The notes: generated by a model from the letters alone, not told the origin. Positions 39,793 to 49,565 are shown, counted from the stretch's first letter. The stretch is 64,000 bases of DNA from Bacteroidaceae bacterium (GCA_017470425.1 JAFUYT010000025.1:1-64000); one strand, 5' to 3'. Numbers and translations: made by a program.

Positions 39793-42700
39793 TTACTTCA
39801 CGAGCACCTTCTGCACCTGGCCTTCGGCCGTGCGGACGATGTTCAGGCCGCGCTGCAGGCGGGCAGCCTGACGGCCGTCGATGGTGTAGATGACGGCGGG
39901 AGCGGACTGCGTCTTAGCATCCACGACAGCGATGCCGTCGGGAGCCTCGGTGCCGAGGTAGCTCAGTGTCCAGTTCGAGAACACTGCCCAGTCGTTGTTC
40001 TGGCCATCCACATAGAGACCCTTGTTGGAGATACCGATGGTGAGGATGCCGTCTTCGCCTACCTGCACGTCGAGCGTGTTGCGATAGGTCGGCACGTTCT
40101 CATCTTCGCCCGAAAGTTCGGTGGGCTCCACTGCTGCAATCACATTCTGGAAGTAGTAGGCTGCAGATACACGGCTGCCAGGAGCATAGATGGTCACTTC
40201 ATTCTCCTCCTCGTCGGTGTAGGTGAAGGTGGATTGACCCTCAGTGCCTTCGTCGCTCTCGGAACCGTATGCCAGGACGTTCTTGAGGAGCTTGGTATAG
40301 CGGCCTTCGCTGCTCTCGCCGAACATATAAGCTCTGCTGATGGCTGCCCATTCCTTGTGAGTGGCGGCGGTGTAAGCCTCGGAGGGGCTGAACCAGCCGT
40401 TCACGGTCAGACGGTAGTAGCCTTCGGTCAGGCCGACAATCTGCTGCTTGCTGGTGTATTCACCGCTGGCGTGCCAAGCCTCAGCCACGCCGTTGTCGGC
40501 GAGGTAGTTGCCGAAGGTGACATCGTCAGCCTTCTCCATCGTCCAGCCGTTAAGGCTGCCAACGGTTTCATCTTCGTAGGAAACGTAGTTCGGGTTGTAG
40601 ATGACTTCGGTGACGTTGCCGAATTCGCCTTCGGTGGCGTTATCCATGATGCACTTGGTCCATGCCTCTGCCAGAGCAGCAGGAGCGTTTTTCAGCTCGT
40701 CGTTGTCTGCTATGGACAGGCCTTCCAGTTTATCGCTCAAATCGGAATAGACACCATTCACGAAGTCAGAGGTTTCCGCTTCGGTGGCAGTGATTCTGTT
40801 GCCGTAGTCCTCCAGAAGCGTTTGCAGAGCCTTGCCGAGCTCCGTACCTTCCTTGATGTAGGCAATCAGCGCGTCGCACAGGGCGGCATACTCATTGTAA
40901 CCTTCCAGGTCGCTGATGCCAGTATAGTCAATCGTTCCGATGGTGTTGTAGTCATTGGCAGCCTTCTCAGTGAGGTAGATGGCGTTAGCCTCAGACTCAT
41001 AGACCTTCGTGAGCTCTTCCCATTTCTCTTGTGCAATTTCTGCATAGATGCTACCATCGTTGCCGATGTACTTGATCTGGAAGTTATCCCAGATGATCCA
41101 GTCAGTCGTGCCGAGGCTCTTCAGACCGATGGTGAAGTCACCAGCTTCCTTGAGCACAGCCTTGATGTGGTTGGTGTAGTAGTTGTCACCTTCCTGCCAT
41201 TTGGGATAGTCCATGTTTGCACCGTCGGTGTTCTCTTCCTGTTCCCACCAGTAGAAACCGCTCATACCATTGGGTACCTTGACGGACTCGCCGAGGGAGT
41301 TGGTGATGGTCTGGTCTTTGTTGGCACCGCCACAGGGGTCACCCTTGCCGTCACCATCATTGTAGTAGCCATCAACGCTCCATTGTGCGCTGCGCTCCAT
41401 GAGCTGTGTCTCGAGGTCGCCAGCGTAGAAGATGGTCTGATCGGTGGCAGAACCGTCGTGGCGCACGAAGCCCTGAACGGTGATATCATAGACACCAGCG
41501 GGCATGTTCTTGATGGTCTGGTTGAAGTCGAACTTACGGTGGTAGGTCTCGATGACGTGGCTCATCTGTGTGATGTTACCGCTGGAGATGGTCCATCCGG
41601 GGATGGTGCCATAGTCCTTGTCGGGCTGTACTTCATCGTCGGCTACATCCCAACCTGCGAAGTACTTGCCGCTCTCAAAGTCGGCGTTCACCAAGAGCAG
41701 TGTGAGGTCGTTACCTTCCTTGACGGCATCGGGATTCTCGGTCATCCAGTTGATGATGATGCCCTGAATGCTGCTGATGGCTTCGGCAACCTGCTCGTCG
41801 GTGAAGGTGCCATCGGTGTAGGCGTCCTGCCAATCTTGCTGCATCTGGCTGAGCTGCTCGCTCAAGCTGTCCCACCCATTGTCGGCAGTTTTCGAAGCAT
41901 ATTCCTCGAGGAGACCGCCAGACTGTGCATAGGTGTTGAGCTCTTCATAGACTGCAACTGATGCGTTTACGACCTTGAGGGCTTCCTCCAAAGCGGTGTA
42001 AGCAGCATCGCACTCGTCATCGGTGGCATCCGTAGTGATATTTTCGGCATCTTCAATGGCCTTGTTCATCTGCTCCTTGGCAACAGCTGAGCAGTATGTG
42101 CTGTTCTCGTCATATTCAGACGTCACCGTTTCCAGATACTCCTTCAGGTTCTTGTAGTGAGGAGACTCTTTCAGTTCGCCTACATAGAAGAGCTGGAAGT
42201 TGTCTGCGCTCAGCCAGTTAGCGTTGGTGCCTTCTGCATAGAGACCGAAGGTCATGGGCTTGCCGCCGTCGTTGTCGAAGTCAACGGTGAAGTGAGCCAC
42301 GCCAAGGCGTGGGGTGCCGATGGGGGTAGTAGCTCTGAGGACACCAGACTGGATGAAGAGGCCGGCGCCTACAATGTCAGAACCGTCGCCGCTGGCGGGG
42401 TCGTGGCAGATGGAAGCGTCGCACTCCAGTCGATAGGTACCTGCGGGCAGACCATAAATGGTCTGTGCGATGACACCGTCGCCGAGGGAACCGCTGGCCC
42501 AAGCTTCAATGAAATTCGTCATCGAATATCCATCTTCCGGGTTTACGTCCGTTCGATTCTGCTGGCCGAGATTGTTACCGGTAATTGTGATATCCCATCC
42601 GGGAGGCAGTACGCCATTGGCTGTGGCAATTTCAAAGTCGGGGTTCTGGAGCACGCCCGTGATATCTACGGGGTACTCTGTAGCGCTGGCCAGTGTAATG

Positions 42701-43620
42701 GCGAGCTGCAGAGCAGTGTTGGCGGCAAGAATCTCAGCTTCAGTTGCCGTTTCACTCTCATAGACAGCGACGGCAGCATTGATGTCAGCTTCGCTGATAC
42801 CTTTTACATCAGCGGTGTCCAGCGTGGCGTGCAGCACGACCTTAGCGTTGTAAATGACCATTGCAGCCTCATACGCCTTTTGGAGGGCTGCAAATTCAGG
42901 ATCATCGCGCCATGCACGGATGTCTTTGGCGACATCGTCGGTAGCTTCGACGAATTTCCAGACGACCTTGTAGCTCTTGCCGTCGGCGTTCTCGCCTGCC
43001 CATGCATCGTTCCATGTATAGGAAGCCGTTTCAACGGCATCTATACCGAGAAGACGATACTTGTCAATGTTCTCGTCTGTGATTTCCACAGTGCCATCAT
43101 AGGGCTCGTTCTTGGCGTCGTGGAGAAGGAAGCCATTGTCCTCGACAGGTACGAGCTCATAGTGGCCAGCACGGCCAGTATCGCCATCCTGCCAGGAGGC
43201 ATTTCCGTCCTGAAGACCAGTGACATAGCCGTTCATGTCTGTGTTCAAGGGGCTAAAGAACAGGTTGCCCGTGCTGCCGTCAGCAGATGCTGAATAGGAG
43301 ATGGCAAAGTTCTTGTTGGTGGCGTGGGCTATCTTCGAGCCTGTGGGAGAGGCGATGGAGTCCACGGTGGCGATGGTACGGGTACCCCAGTCGCGACCGC
43401 AACCCATGAACTGGCTGGCTCCTACATTATAGATGTAGTAGTTCTTGCCTGCGACAGGTGTCACCCAGGAGCCTTCATAGGCTCCGCGCACGGGCTCTGT
43501 CGGCTTGACGGGATCTGCCCACTTGGAAACGAAGGTGGGTTCCTCGTCCTGTGCCCATACACTTGTGCTCAAGCACATTGCACCTGCGAGTGCAAGGAGA
43601 GAGAGTAACTTGTGTTTCAT
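39793..43620 (-). CDS. Giant multidomain secreted protein with probable type IX secretion tail
   Basis: A 1275-residue exported protein (signal peptide ending STSVWAQ). An N-terminal lectin-like region (KNYYIYNVGASQFMGCGRDW) is followed by alternating helical FIVAR-like segments (for example YCSAVAKEQMNKAIEDAENI) and three galactose-binding/CBM-like jelly rolls (VLQNPDFEIATANGVLPPGW; LLVNADFESGKYFAGWDVAD; VIYNPNYVSYEDETVGSLNG). The last about 45 residues (VIYTIDGRQAARLQRGLNIV ... KVLVK) look like a type A T9SS sorting domain. It is likely surface-attached or secreted and binds glycans; no catalytic domain is evident. Single gene with its own promoter and terminator. Confidence 0.82.
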   Translation of the reverse strand: MKHKLLSLLALAGAMCLSTSVWAQDEEPTFVSKWADPVKPTEPVRGAYEGSWVTPVAGKNYYIYNVGASQFMGCGRDWGTRTIATVDSIASPTGSKIAHATNKNFAISYSASADGSTGNLFFSPLNTDMNGYVTGLQDGNASWQDGDTGRAGHYELVPVEDNGFLLHDAKNEPYDGTVEITDENIDKYRLLGIDAVETASYTWNDAWAGENADGKSYKVVWKFVEATDDVAKDIRAWRDDPEFAALQKAYEAAMVIYNAKVVLHATLDTADVKGISEADINAAVAVYESETATEAEILAANTALQLAITLASATEYPVDITGVLQNPDFEIATANGVLPPGWDITITGNNLGQQNRTDVNPEDGYSMTNFIEAWASGSLGDGVIAQTIYGLPAGTYRLECDASICHDPASGDGSDIVGAGLFIQSGVLRATTPIGTPRLGVAHFTVDFDNDGGKPMTFGLYAEGTNANWLSADNFQLFYVGELKESPHYKNLKEYLETVTSEYDENSTYCSAVAKEQMNKAIEDAENITTDATDDECDAAYTALEEALKVVNASVAVYEELNTYAQSGGLLEEYASKTADNGWDSLSEQLSQMQQDWQDAYTDGTFTDEQVAEAISSIQGIIINWMTENPDAVKEGNDLTLLLVNADFESGKYFAGWDVADDEVQPDKDYGTIPGWTISSGNITQMSHVIETYHRKFDFNQTIKNMPAGVYDITVQGFVRHDGSATDQTIFYAGDLETQLMERSAQWSVDGYYNDGDGKGDPCGGANKDQTITNSLGESVKVPNGMSGFYWWEQEENTDGANMDYPKWQEGDNYYTNHIKAVLKEAGDFTIGLKSLGTTDWIIWDNFQIKYIGNDGSIYAEIAQEKWEELTKVYESEANAIYLTEKAANDYNTIGTIDYTGISDLEGYNEYAALCDALIAYIKEGTELGKALQTLLEDYGNRITATEAETSDFVNGVYSDLSDKLEGLSIADNDELKNAPAALAEAWTKCIMDNATEGEFGNVTEVIYNPNYVSYEDETVGSLNGWTMEKADDVTFGNYLADNGVAEAWHASGEYTSKQQIVGLTEGYYRLTVNGWFSPSEAYTAATHKEWAAISRAYMFGESSEGRYTKLLKNVLAYGSESDEGTEGQSTFTYTDEEENEVTIYAPGSRVSAAYYFQNVIAAVEPTELSGEDENVPTYRNTLDVQVGEDGILTIGISNKGLYVDGQNNDWAVFSNWTLSYLGTEAPDGIAVVDAKTQSAPAVIYTIDGRQAARLQRGLNIVRTAEGQVQKVLVK

Positions 43621-43705
43621 AAAGCAGTTAATAAAATTAGTTAGTAAATAATGTATTTATATATGTAAGCGGTTCAATCAGGGCATATTTCGCCCTATTT
43701 GGTGG

Positions 43706-43713
43706 CAAAGATA
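43706..43713 (-). promoter_or_regulatory. Promoter of the giant secreted-protein gene, TATCTTTG
   Basis: Minus-strand TATCTTTGCC; leader of about 85 nt. Confidence 0.75.
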
Positions 43714-43790
43714 CACTTAAAAAATATAGCCCCGCACTTTGCCGCGTGAAAAGTGAGGGCTGTTAAGGATTATTAACGAAAAAAGAAAAG

Positions 43791-44233
43791 GCAGTGGGGC
43801 TGTAAGCCAGGTTCTGTGCTGTCGGCGGCAGGGGTTGGGGGCTGCCGCAGGCAGTGCTTGCCATTGATCTAGGACGTGGCTCTCGCCGCGCCTCCATCGT
43901 TCTACCCTCCGGCTCGGACGGGCCGCCCTCTCTCGCCCTTGCGGCCACGGGTGGCCGTAGTCGGCGCGTCGCCGGTTTACGCGAACTTTCAACCTCCGGT
44001 GTGCACAGCGCGTATGTCGCCATACGCCTGGTGGGCTCTTACCCCACCTTCTCACCCTTACCTCGCGGGGGACGCCTTGCGGCGGTGCCCTCGCGGTCGG
44101 CGGTTGTTTTCTTCTGCACGTGCAAGCCCTCGCGGACTTCTACCCGTTAGGTAGCGGAGTGCCCTATGTTGCCCGGACTTTCCTCTCGCCCTCGCCACGA
44201 ATGGCGACGGCCAGCGGCAAGCCGCCCCACTGC
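43791..44233 (-). ncRNA. rnpB: RNase P RNA, bacterial class A
   Basis: On the minus strand the 5' end GCAGTGGGGC pairs with the 3' end GCCCCACTGC (helix P1). The universally conserved GAGGAAAGTCCGGGC at the 5' side and CAGAACCTGGCTTACAGCCC near the 3' end are both present. This is the catalytic RNA that trims tRNA and tmRNA 5' leaders. Length is about 443 nt. The upstream HAD-like gene ends 24 nt before it and may share its transcript. Confidence 0.97.
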
Positions 44234-44240
44234 TTTTTTT

Positions 44241-44271
44241 AGTTTAGAGTTTAAGGTTTAAAGTTTAAAGG
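44241..44271. repeat. 7-bp ladder (AGTTTAA) at the HAD-like gene stop
   Basis: AGTTTAG, AGTTTAA, GGTTTAA, AGTTTAA; the stop codon of the minus-strand gene (44258-44260) lies inside it. Confidence 0.85.
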
Positions 44272-44692
44272 GACGCTGCCACCAATGTCGCTTGGGGGCA
44301 GGTCGTTCGGCGCGGAGTTCCTCGGTGAGGATCTGCTCGAGGCTCTTGTGCTCATGGATGAGCTTGTATATGGTACCCCAGTCGGGGAGGCCGCCGATGT
44401 TGCGGTCATCGATGAAGAGGTCGATGTTCTTGAGCTTGCGCGAGTAGTGCGGGTTGCGGTCGGTGTCCTCTTCGGGGTACTCCCTGTTGACGGCATAGAA
44501 CTCGATGCCGCGCTGGCGGCACCATTCCACGGCCTCGTCGAGCAGCTCGCCCTCGCGCACGGTCCATAGTATCAGCTTGTGGTGCTCCTCGAGGAGCAAG
44601 CGGAGGGTGGCGATGGCGAAGGGGCGCTCCTCGCCGATGGCGGGGTAGCGGTGGCGCACGATGGTGCCGTCGAAGTCAACTGCGATGGTCAT
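44258..44692 (-). CDS. HAD-like hydrolase (BT_0820-type)
   Basis: A 144-residue protein. MTIAVDFDGTIVRHRYPAIG is HAD motif I with nucleophile Asp6 and Asp8; LILWTVREGELLDEAVEWC carries motif II (Thr); KLKNIDLFIDDRNIGG is the Asp-Asp motif. It lacks a cap domain and is shorter than most HAD phosphatases, matching a small Bacteroidetes family whose substrate is unknown. The C-terminal PFKL is encoded by the ladder. Confidence 0.85.
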   Translation of the reverse strand: MTIAVDFDGTIVRHRYPAIGEERPFAIATLRLLLEEHHKLILWTVREGELLDEAVEWCRQRGIEFYAVNREYPEEDTDRNPHYSRKLKNIDLFIDDRNIGGLPDWGTIYKLIHEHKSLEQILTEELRAERPAPKRHWWQRPFKL

Positions 44693-44744
44693 TATATTGG
44701 TCGATTTGACGATTTACGATGGGTCTGTTTCGCGATTTGCGGCG

Positions 44745-44752
44745 CGAAGGTA
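44745..44752 (-). promoter_or_regulatory. Possible promoter of the HAD-like gene, TACCTTCG
   Basis: Minus-strand TACCTTCGCG differs from TAnnTTTG at one base; no TTTG is seen at -33. Confidence 0.45.
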
Positions 44753-44919
44753 CAAACTTTTTCTTGAACCGCATGACATCCTGGCCACTTTTTTATCTTG
44801 TGACAAAAGAAATGTAAAAATGGCAGGCTCACAACTTAACCGCTGTTAAGCATGGGCCACGGGGCGTTAAAAGAAAGAAAAAATGGCGGACAAAACGGCA
44901 GTGGGCTAAACTTTTGCAC

Positions 44920-44981
44920 TACTTTTGTGTCCGAAATCGTGGAACCCCCCATGATTTAAATAGTAAATTGTTAAATCGTAA
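44920..44981 (+). promoter_or_regulatory. degP promoter and AT-rich ladder leader
   Basis: TACTTTTG at 44920-44927 is the -7 element. The leader ends in a 7-bp ladder (AATAGTA, AATTGTT, AAATCGT) running into the start codon at 44982. Confidence 0.7.
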
Positions 44982-46505
44982 ATGAATATGATGACACAGA
45001 AGACAAAGACATGGCTCGGCGCAGCGGCGCTGGTGCTGAGCAGCAGCCTGCTGACAGGCGCAATCATGACCAACCGAGTGACGATGGGCACCGCGGCGGT
45101 GGCCGCCGACGCACCCACGACCGTGGCGGCTCCCGCTGCCGCCACGCCCACAGGGCTCGTGGATCTCACGACGGCTGCGGAACGCTCCGTGAACTCGGTA
45201 GTATATATTAAGGTGACGCAGAACGCGAAGCGGCAGACGGTGACGGTGCGCGACCCGTTCGAAGATTTCTTCGGCGACTTCTTCGGCTACGGGAACCGCG
45301 GCCGCGGACAGGGACGCCAGCAGGAGATCGAGACACAGCCGAAGCGCCAGGGCGCTGGTAGCGGCGTCATCATCTCGGCTGACGGCTACATCGTGACAAA
45401 CAACCACGTCGTGGCTGGTGCCGACGAGATCCTGGTGAAGCTGAACGACAACACCGAGTACAAGGGTCGCGTCATCGGCCTCGACGAGACCACCGACCTG
45501 GCACTCATCAAGGTGGAGGCCAAGGACCTGCCCGCCATCGCCATTGGCAACAGCGACGCCCTGAAGGTGGGGGAGTGGGTGCTGGCCGTGGGTAACCCCT
45601 TCAACCTGACCTCTACGGTGACGGCCGGCATCGTCTCTGCCAAGGCGCGCTCGCTCGGCGCCAACGGCGTGGAGAGCTTCATCCAGACCGACGCTGCCAT
45701 CAACGCCGGTAACTCGGGCGGCGCACTCGTCAACGAGCGCGGCGAGCTGGTGGGCATCAACGCGATGCTCTACAGCCAGACGGGCAGCTACAGCGGCTAC
45801 GGCTTCGCTATCCCCACGACGATCATGAACAAGGTCGTGAAGGATCTGAAGGAGTTCGGAATGGTGCAGCGCGCCATGCTGGGCGTGCGCGGCGGCGACG
45901 TGACCAACTACATCGACAGCGAGAAGGAGAAGGGCAACGAGGTCGATCTGGGCACCAACACGGGTATCTACATCCAGGATGTGGAGCCGAAATCGACGGC
46001 CGAGGAGCTGGGTCTGCAGAAGGGCGACGTGGTCACTGCCATCGACGGCAAGGAGGTCACGAAGATGGCCGAGTTGCAAGAGGCTCTCTCGCAGCGCCGA
46101 CCCGGCGACAAGGTGACGGTGACGTACCTGCGCAACAAGAAGCGCCACACCGAGACGGCTACGCTGCGCAATGCGCAGGGCGGTACGGAGGTGCTGGAGG
46201 AAGTGGATATCGACCTGTTCGGCGCACAGTTGAAGCCGCTGACCGACGAGACCAAGCAGGCGCTGGCACTGCGCTACGGCCTGGAGGTGACCGCCATCAA
46301 GAAAGGTAAGCTCGCCGACGCCGGCATCACCAAGGGCATGATCTTGCTACAGGTCAACGACAAGGAGATGCGTACCGTCGAGGACTTCGAGGAGGCCGTG
46401 AAGGCTGCCAACCAGTCGAGCGACCGCGTGCTCTGGATCCGCGCCATCACGCAGAGCGGCCGTCGCGTGGCAACAGCGATCGACCTGAGCAGCGAGAAGA
46501 AGTGA
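44982..46505 (+). CDS. degP: Periplasmic serine protease DegP/HtrA (Do family)
   Basis: A 507-residue exported protease/chaperone. An N-terminal hydrophobic segment (WLGAAALVLSSSLLTGAIMT) anchors or exports it. Catalytic triad: His142 (IVTNNHVVAG), Asp172 (ETTDLALIKV), Ser245 (NAGNSGGALVN). Two PDZ domains follow (TGIYIQDVEPKSTAEELGLQ; VTAIKKGKLADAGITKGMIL). It degrades misfolded envelope proteins. The gene sits just upstream of rpoD but is separated by a terminator. Confidence 0.95.
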   Translation: MNMMTQKTKTWLGAAALVLSSSLLTGAIMTNRVTMGTAAVAADAPTTVAAPAAATPTGLVDLTTAAERSVNSVVYIKVTQNAKRQTVTVRDPFEDFFGDFFGYGNRGRGQGRQQEIETQPKRQGAGSGVIISADGYIVTNNHVVAGADEILVKLNDNTEYKGRVIGLDETTDLALIKVEAKDLPAIAIGNSDALKVGEWVLAVGNPFNLTSTVTAGIVSAKARSLGANGVESFIQTDAAINAGNSGGALVNERGELVGINAMLYSQTGSYSGYGFAIPTTIMNKVVKDLKEFGMVQRAMLGVRGGDVTNYIDSEKEKGNEVDLGTNTGIYIQDVEPKSTAEELGLQKGDVVTAIDGKEVTKMAELQEALSQRRPGDKVTVTYLRNKKRHTETATLRNAQGGTEVLEEVDIDLFGAQLKPLTDETKQALALRYGLEVTAIKKGKLADAGITKGMILLQVNDKEMRTVEDFEEAVKAANQSSDRVLWIRAITQSGRRVATAIDLSSEKK

Positions 46506-46539
46506 GCTTTGCAAAAAGCAAGCCAAAAGTGACATAAAA

Positions 46540-46588
46540 GCGAAAAGGCGTGAAGAAAAAGGAAAATCTTCACGCTTTTCGCATTTTT
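46540..46588 (+). terminator. degP terminator
   Basis: GCGAAAAGGCGTGAAGA / TCTTCACGCTTTTCGC stem followed by ATTTTTCTT. Confidence 0.85.
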
Positions 46589-46611
46589 CTTGGCGAAAAG
46601 ATTGAATTTTT

Positions 46612-46643
46612 CTTGCGCGCGTACAATATATATTGTATCTTTG
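46612..46643 (+). promoter_or_regulatory. rpoD promoter, TATCTTTG
   Basis: TATCTTTG at 46636-46643 with CTTG 20 nt upstream at 46612. The leader before ATG 46695 is about 45 nt. Confidence 0.7.
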
Positions 46644-46694
46644 CGCGCTTTTGAAAGGAGCACTTTAGTTTTTTTGTACTTTAACCATCAAGGA

Positions 46695-47555
46695 ATGAGA
46701 CAACTTAAGATTACCAAGAGCATCACCAACCGCGAGAGTGCTTCGTTGGACAAGTACCTCCAGGAAATCGGCCGCGAGGACCTGATCACGGTGGAGGAGG
46801 AGGTGGAACTGGCACAGCGCATCCGCAAGGGTGACCGCGCTGCGCTGGAGAAGCTGACGCGCGCCAACCTGCGCTTCGTAGTGAGTGTTGCCAAGCAGTA
46901 CCAGAACCAAGGTCTGAGCCTCCCCGACCTGATCAACGAGGGTAACCTCGGTCTGATCAAGGCTGCCGAGAAGTTCGACGAGACGCGTGGCTTCAAGTTC
47001 ATCTCCTACGCCGTCTGGTGGATCCGTCAGAGCATCCTCCAGGCGCTGGCCGAGCAGAGCCGCATCGTGCGCCTGCCCCTGAACCAGGTGGGGTCGCTGA
47101 ACAAGATCTCGAAGGCACTCTCGAAGTTCGAGCAGGAGAACGAGCGTCGTCCGAGTCCCGACGAGCTGGCCGAGGAACTGGATATCCCCGTCGATAAGAT
47201 CTCCGACACGCTGAAGGTCAGCGGCCGCCATATCTCCGTCGATGCGCCGTTCGTGGAGGGCGAGGACAACACGCTCCTCGACGTCATCGTGAACGATGAC
47301 AGCCCCATGGCCGACAAGAGTCTGGTCAACGAGAGCCTCTCGCGCGAGATTGACCGTGCGCTGAGCACCCTCTCGGAGCGCGAGAAGCAGATCGTGGAGA
47401 TGTTCTTCGGCATCAACCACCAGGAGATGACGCTCGAGGAGATTGGCGATAAGTTCAACCTCACCCGTGAGCGCGTGCGCCAGATCAAGGAGAAGGCCAT
47501 CCGCCGCCTCCGCAATAACTCGAAGAGTAAACTGCTGAAGTCGTATCTGGGATGA
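46695..47555 (+). CDS. rpoD: Primary RNA polymerase sigma factor (RpoD/SigA)
   Basis: A 286-residue group 1 sigma factor of the short Bacteroidetes form, lacking region 1.1. Region 1.2 ([20 protein letters not shown]), region 2 ([60 protein letters not shown]), region 3 ([20 protein letters not shown]) and region 4 ([38 protein letters not shown]) are all intact. It reads the TTTG/TAnnTTTG promoters seen throughout this window. ATG 46695 yields the conserved [15 protein letters not shown] start. Confidence 0.97.
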   Translation: MRQLKITKSITNRESASLDKYLQEIGREDLITVEEEVELAQRIRKGDRAALEKLTRANLRFVVSVAKQYQNQGLSLPDLINEGNLGLIKAAEKFDETRGFKFISYAVWWIRQSILQALAEQSRIVRLPLNQVGSLNKISKALSKFEQENERRPSPDELAEELDIPVDKISDTLKVSGRHISVDAPFVEGEDNTLLDVIVNDDSPMADKSLVNESLSREIDRALSTLSEREKQIVEMFFGINHQEMTLEEIGDKFNLTRERVRQIKEKAIRRLRNNSKSKLLKSYLG

Positions 47556-48034
47556 GGCAGTCGAGATTATCAGGGCCAATGGGGCTCATGAGGCGATGGG
47601 CGGTGGTGCTTTGCTGCTTGCTGTCCTTGTCGGCCGCGGCCGCAACGCCGGAGGGCAAGGAGAAGAAGGAACCCGTGGCGCGGCGGATGGCGATGATGGG
47701 CTTCGCCCTGTCGTTCTCCGACTCGGCGGCCTGCCTGACCGATGTGCAGGTGCTTGACAGTATCTGGTTAGACGCTCGTAAGTTCCTGGTCGATCGCTCG
47801 CTCTACAGCCTCCAGCTGCAGATGCATCTGGAGAAGAAGGGCTACAAGAACACCATCTGCTCGGTGTTCTTCGACAAGAATCCCCGGAAGCTGCAGCGCC
47901 TGTGGCGCAAGATGTACAAGCGCTATGTAGGCAGCACCGACCTGCGCTATCACGAAGTGCCGGAGAGCGACTTCCGCTTCCACGCGGAGGAATACCGGCC
48001 GATTATCACATTGGAGGAGGAGACGACACCATGA
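47552..48034 (+). CDS. Hypothetical exported protein, coupled to rpoD
   Basis: A 160-residue protein whose ATG overlaps the rpoD stop (ATGA); ATG 47579 is an alternative start. A hydrophobic signal segment ([20 protein letters not shown]) is followed by [40 protein letters not shown], and [20 protein letters not shown], a basic region, then an acidic C-terminus. I recognise no family. It overlaps the HPr-kinase-like gene by 4 nt, so it may be the first member of that cassette. Confidence 0.7.
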   Translation: MRQSRLSGPMGLMRRWAVVLCCLLSLSAAAATPEGKEKKEPVARRMAMMGFALSFSDSAACLTDVQVLDSIWLDARKFLVDRSLYSLQLQMHLEKKGYKNTICSVFFDKNPRKLQRLWRKMYKRYVGSTDLRYHEVPESDFRFHAEEYRPIITLEEETTP

Positions 48035-48924
48035 CGACAGCCCGCTACAAGGTGGCGGAGCACCTGCTTGAGGTCCGCCTCCCCGACACAATGACACCCC
48101 GCGACATCATCCCCTCCTTCTCGCCTTTTGTGAGCGAGGAGGAGGGCGATGTGCTTTTTACGATGGAGGTCTCCGTGGGCACGGCACCTGACTTCTCCGC
48201 ATGGGAGGAGATTGGGCAGTTCGACTGCGGCGGCGCCAACCACGGCGTCTATCGCCAGCCGGACGGCAGCTATGCCTTTGAGATCAGCCTGCCCGACTGC
48301 GACGGCGGCGCACTGAGCTGTTGCATGACGGCGCGCGACGACTTCCGCCGTTGCGAGGCGGTGCTGACGGGCGACGCGCTGCGGCAGCATCAATTCGGGC
48401 TGAACAATGCGCTGATGATGGCCTTCGCCTTTGCCGCCGCGGAGCAGGACACGCTGCTCGTGCACGCCTCCGTGATCCGCCACGACGGCCGTGGCTATCT
48501 GTTCACGGCGCCGAGCGGTACGGGGAAGAGCACCCACACATGGCTGTGGCATAAGTATATCCCCGGCTGCGACCTGATGAACGACGACAACCCCGTGGTG
48601 CGCGTCGTGGAGGGTGAGGCCCGCATCTACGGCTCGCCGTGGAGCGGCAAGACGCCCTGCTACCGGAACATCTGGGCACCCATCGGTGCCATCACGCGCA
48701 TCGAGCAGAAGCTTGAGAACACGATCCGCCGCATGGCGGTCGTGGAGGCGTTCGCCACGCTGCTGCCCGCCGTGAGCTCCATGAAATGGGACCGTCGCGT
48801 CTATAACGGCATCTGCCAGGCCATCGGCCATCTGCTGCCCACGACGCCCGTGTTCTGGCTGGGCTGCCGCCCCGACGAGGAGGCGGTGCGTGTGTGCTTT
48901 GCGGCGGTGAAAGTTGAGAGTTGA
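48031..48924 (+). CDS. HPr kinase-like P-loop protein
   Basis: A 297-residue protein. The P-loop is FTAPSGTGKSTHTWLW (Walker A at 161-168), preceded by LLVHASVIRHDGRGYLF, the layout of HPr kinase/phosphorylase C-terminal domains. LMNDDNPVVRVVEGEARIYG and PWSGKTPCYRNIWAPIGAIT follow. It lacks the N-terminal HPrK domain and is the version found next to PqqD-like proteins and RiPP systems, where such kinases may phosphorylate peptides. Its stop lies in a 7-bp ladder. Confidence 0.82.
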   Translation: MTTARYKVAEHLLEVRLPDTMTPRDIIPSFSPFVSEEEGDVLFTMEVSVGTAPDFSAWEEIGQFDCGGANHGVYRQPDGSYAFEISLPDCDGGALSCCMTARDDFRRCEAVLTGDALRQHQFGLNNALMMAFAFAAAEQDTLLVHASVIRHDGRGYLFTAPSGTGKSTHTWLWHKYIPGCDLMNDDNPVVRVVEGEARIYGSPWSGKTPCYRNIWAPIGAITRIEQKLENTIRRMAVVEAFATLLPAVSSMKWDRRVYNGICQAIGHLLPTTPVFWLGCRPDEEAVRVCFAAVKVES

Positions 48925-48952
48925 GAGTTGAAAGTTGAAAATTGAAAAATTG
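48911..48952. repeat. 7-bp ladder (GAGTTGA/AAGTTGA) between the kinase and peptidase genes
   Basis: AAGTTGA, GAGTTGA, GAGTTGA, AAGTTGA, AAATTGA. It supplies the kinase stop codon (48922-48924) and contains a TTG (48935) in frame with the peptidase gene. Confidence 0.9.
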
Positions 48953-48979
48953 AAGGATTTCCGATCTCTTATTAAGAGG

Positions 48980-49495
48980 ATGGCGCGTTGGATGGCGACG
49001 CCGTGGCGGCACGCCAAGCAGCGCCGCTACGCTGACGCGTCGCTGGACGGCCTCTCGCGCAAGGAACTGCCCAATGACCAGTTGCTGCCGTTGGTGCGGG
49101 AGTATGTGGCGCAGGGGGAGTCGGTCATCATCTCGGTGAAGGGCTACAGTATGCGTCCGTTCCTGGAGCACCTGCGGGACCGCGTGCAGCTGTCGCCGTG
49201 GACGGAGCTCCACGTGGGCGACGCGGTGCTGGCGGAGATCAGCCCCGGCCATTTCGTGCTGCATCGCATCATCGGGATCGACGGCGAGCGGCTGACGCTC
49301 ATGGGCGACGGTAACATCCGCGGCACGGAGGCCTGCACCGTGCACGATGTCTGCGGCGTGGTGACGGAGTATCTGCGGCCTGGTGGCCATGTGCTCTATG
49401 CCAGCGATCGGGGCTTGCAAAGGAAAATAAGAATCTGGCGGCGGCTGTTGCCTGTTCGGCGGTGGCTGCTGTTCGTGTATAAACAGACGGTGTAA
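48980..49495 (+). CDS. S24/S26-family peptidase (SipW-like)
   Basis: A 171-residue protein from ATG 48980; a TTG at 48935 would add 15 residues encoded by the ladder. The nucleophile Ser57 is in IISVKGYSMRPFL and His95 in HFVLHRIIGIDGE, followed by LTLMGDGNIRGTEACTVHDV. The Ser/His pattern is that of SipW/archaeal-type signal peptidases, where Lys is replaced by His. There is no obvious membrane segment before the active site. It may be the leader peptidase of the kinase-PqqD cassette. Confidence 0.8.
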   Translation: MARWMATPWRHAKQRRYADASLDGLSRKELPNDQLLPLVREYVAQGESVIISVKGYSMRPFLEHLRDRVQLSPWTELHVGDAVLAEISPGHFVLHRIIGIDGERLTLMGDGNIRGTEACTVHDVCGVVTEYLRPGGHVLYASDRGLQRKIRIWRRLLPVRRWLLFVYKQTV

Positions 49496-49565
49496 ACGCT
49501 GCGGCACAACCGCAGCGCACCTAACACGCCGCTTAACATGCTTTCCAATAAAAAAGATAGATATT

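Noticed and set aside
40234-41961. A 575-codon plus-strand frame opposite the giant secreted-protein gene
   Set aside because: It is antisense to a gene with signal peptide, domains and promoter, with no recognisable family and no promoter of its own.
43854-44154. Open frames on the plus strand across the RNase P RNA gene
   Set aside because: The region is the conserved structured RNA rnpB on the opposite strand.
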